64,000 nucleotides of DNA from Bromus sterilis (taxonomy: Eukaryota > Streptophyta > Magnoliopsida > Poales > Poaceae). The stretch is taken from contig OX465599.1 of assembly GCA_950022295.1 (NCBI GenBank), positions 2,356,001-2,420,000 on the forward strand, in the 5' to 3' direction. Position numbers and translations under genes: made by a program. Positions 63,301 to 64,000 of the stretch are shown here, piece after piece. How positions within the stretch are numbered: position 1 is the first letter of the stretch; each line of letters starts with the position of its first letter. The notes beneath the pieces are model-generated. The model made no database searches. It was not told the origin of the DNA and worked only from the letters and a program-made list of their open reading frames with translations.

Positions 63301-64000
63301 CCCCAGAGTGATTTCCTCCATTGACGAACCCCAGGGTGCATTTACGTGCCATTCATCAACACTCGCAATTTTGGCCGATTCTGGCCTGTTTCATGGGCTA
63401 TTAATCACCGTTACATGGGCTATTAATCACCGTTTTGGGTCCCCGGAGTGATTTCCACCATTGACGAACCCCAGGGTGCATTTACGTGCCGGTCATCAAC
63501 ACTCGCAGTTTTGGCCGATTCTGGATTGTTTCATGGGCTATTAATCACCGTTTTGGGTCCCCGGAGTGATTTTCACAATTGACGAACCCCAGGGTGCATT
63601 TACGTGACGGTCATCAGTCCTCGCACTTTTGGCCGATTCTGGCCTGTTTCATGGGCTATTAATCACCGTTACATGGGCTATTAATCACCGTTTTGGGTCC
63701 CCGGAGTGATTTCCACCATTGACGAACCCCAGGGTGCATTTACGTGCCGGTCATCAACACTCACAGTTTTGGCCGATTCTGGGTTGTTTCATGGGCTATT
63801 AATCACCGTTTTGGGTCCCCGGAGTGATTTCCACAATTGACGAACCCCAGGGTGCATTTACGTGACGGTCATCAGTCCTCGCACTTTTGGCCGATTCTGG
63901 CCTGTTTCATGGGCTATTAATCACCGTTACGTGGGCTATTAATCACCGTTTTGGGTCCCCGGAGTGATTTCCACCATTGACGAACCCCAGGGTGCATTTA
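60342..64000. repeat. 2577-bp displacement repeat running off the right edge
   Basis: 60342-61423 is repeated at 62919-64000, an offset of 2577 bp covering 20 monomers. Monomer starts 60342, 60460, 60600, 60718, 60858, 60976, 61116, 61234 and 61374 correspond to 62919, 63037, 63177, 63295, 63435, 63553, 63693, 63811 and 63951. Copy 1 has private gaaaaatccc near 60745 and gtgtgattt near 60612. Between the repeated parts lies 61492-62918, including the 397-bp trimer and a segment matching 50301-50720. The last monomer is cut after 50 bases, so at least one further HOR domain probably continues to the right. Confidence 0.83.

Larger units (their letters stand above)
1..64000. repeat. Satellite DNA array, 118/140-bp monomer, fills window
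   Basis: Every part of the window is a head-to-tail copy of one monomer. With the phase set at base 1, each monomer begins ttgggtcccc (or ttggatcccc) and ends with an AT-rich block, ggctattaatcaccgtt. Starts can be walked without a break (1, 119, 259, 376, 494, 633, 773, 913 and so on to 63951), giving about 497 full monomers, mean length near 129 bp. All are in one orientation, and I saw no foreign insertion, inversion or gap. The consensus has stop codons in two of three forward frames and in all three reverse frames. Because 118 and 140 are not multiples of 3, the open frame closes in the next monomer, so no long reading frame is possible. This is non-coding satellite DNA of a eukaryotic type. 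I do not recognise the family, and its chromosomal location is unknown. Confidence 0.98.

Noticed and set aside
1..64000. Protein-coding genes or repeat-protein reading frames
   Set aside because: The consensus has TGA at monomer positions 15 and 28 and TAA at 108 on the forward strand, and stops in all three reverse frames. The 118- and 140-bp lengths shift frame at each step, so any open stretch is short and its exact repetition follows from the DNA repeat.
1..64000. CRISPR array
   Set aside because: Repeats are far longer than CRISPR repeats, there are no unique spacers between them, and no cas-like gene is present. The sequence between conserved parts is itself repeated.
1..64000. CENP-B box in the monomer
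   Set aside because: I looked for the core TTCGnnnnAnnCGGG on both strands. CGAA occurs in gacgaacc and CCCG in ccccgg, but they are about 20 bp apart, not at the required spacing. Absence does not exclude a centromeric role.
1..64000. Telomeric repeat or subtelomeric cap
   Set aside because: No run of TTAGGG, TTTAGGG or similar short repeats was seen on either strand.
1..64000. Ribosomal DNA intergenic spacer subrepeats
   Set aside because: No rRNA gene or promoter-like unique sequence interrupts 64 kb, and spacer subrepeat blocks are normally much shorter. Location near rDNA cannot be excluded from this window alone.
1..64000. Named satellite family or species assignment
   Set aside because: I do not recognise the monomer as a specific published satellite and have no database here. 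A search of the 118-bp consensus against repeat databases would decide it.

Overview
The whole 64 kb window is one uninterrupted block of tandemly repeated satellite DNA. I see no gene, RNA gene, transposon, CRISPR array or unique sequence in it. The basic monomer is 118 bp, about 52% GC, and every copy runs in the same orientation. Walking the monomer starts from base 1 gives about 497 complete monomers plus a 50-base partial at the right edge; the array runs off both ends. Three length classes exist: 118 bp, 140 bp (the last 22 bp duplicated in tandem) and a rare 162 bp form (that end triplicated). Single-base indels add 117, 139 and 141 bp versions. Two main sequence classes differ in the middle: class A (ccggtcatcaacactcgcag) and class B (acggtcatcagtcctcgcac).

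Above the monomer there is a rich higher-order repeat (HOR) structure made of several adjoining domains, each with its own multi-monomer unit. From left to right: a 20-monomer 2576-bp unit and a 3209-bp version of it (1-6418); a junction zone (6419-7425); an 8-monomer 1030-bp unit, about 4.6 copies (7426-12198); a second 20-monomer 2576-bp unit, two copies plus a partial (about 12.9-19.0 kb); a 21-monomer 2652-bp unit in exactly five tandem copies (17491-30750) with a sixth at 36104-38755; a 23-monomer 2993-bp unit, two copies (30773-36758); a 30-monomer 3887-bp unit, two copies (about 38144-45917); a 23-monomer 2975-bp unit, two copies (43975-49924); a 10-monomer 1310-bp unit in exactly six copies (51000-58859); and a less ordered right edge with a 2577-bp displacement repeat (60342-64000). 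Neighbouring units share sub-blocks, so the domains were built from one another by unequal exchange and local amplification, always in monomer register.

The organism cannot be named from this sequence. Long satellite arrays with HORs are a eukaryotic feature, typical of centromeric, pericentromeric, subtelomeric or heterochromatic-knob DNA. All seven CpG sites of the consensus have CpG-to-TpG or CpA variants somewhere in the array. That suggests, without proving, a genome with cytosine methylation. Near-identity of units within each domain points to recent amplification and to a long-read assembly. I found no undescribed coding system. The interesting content is the repeat architecture and the exchange history it records.
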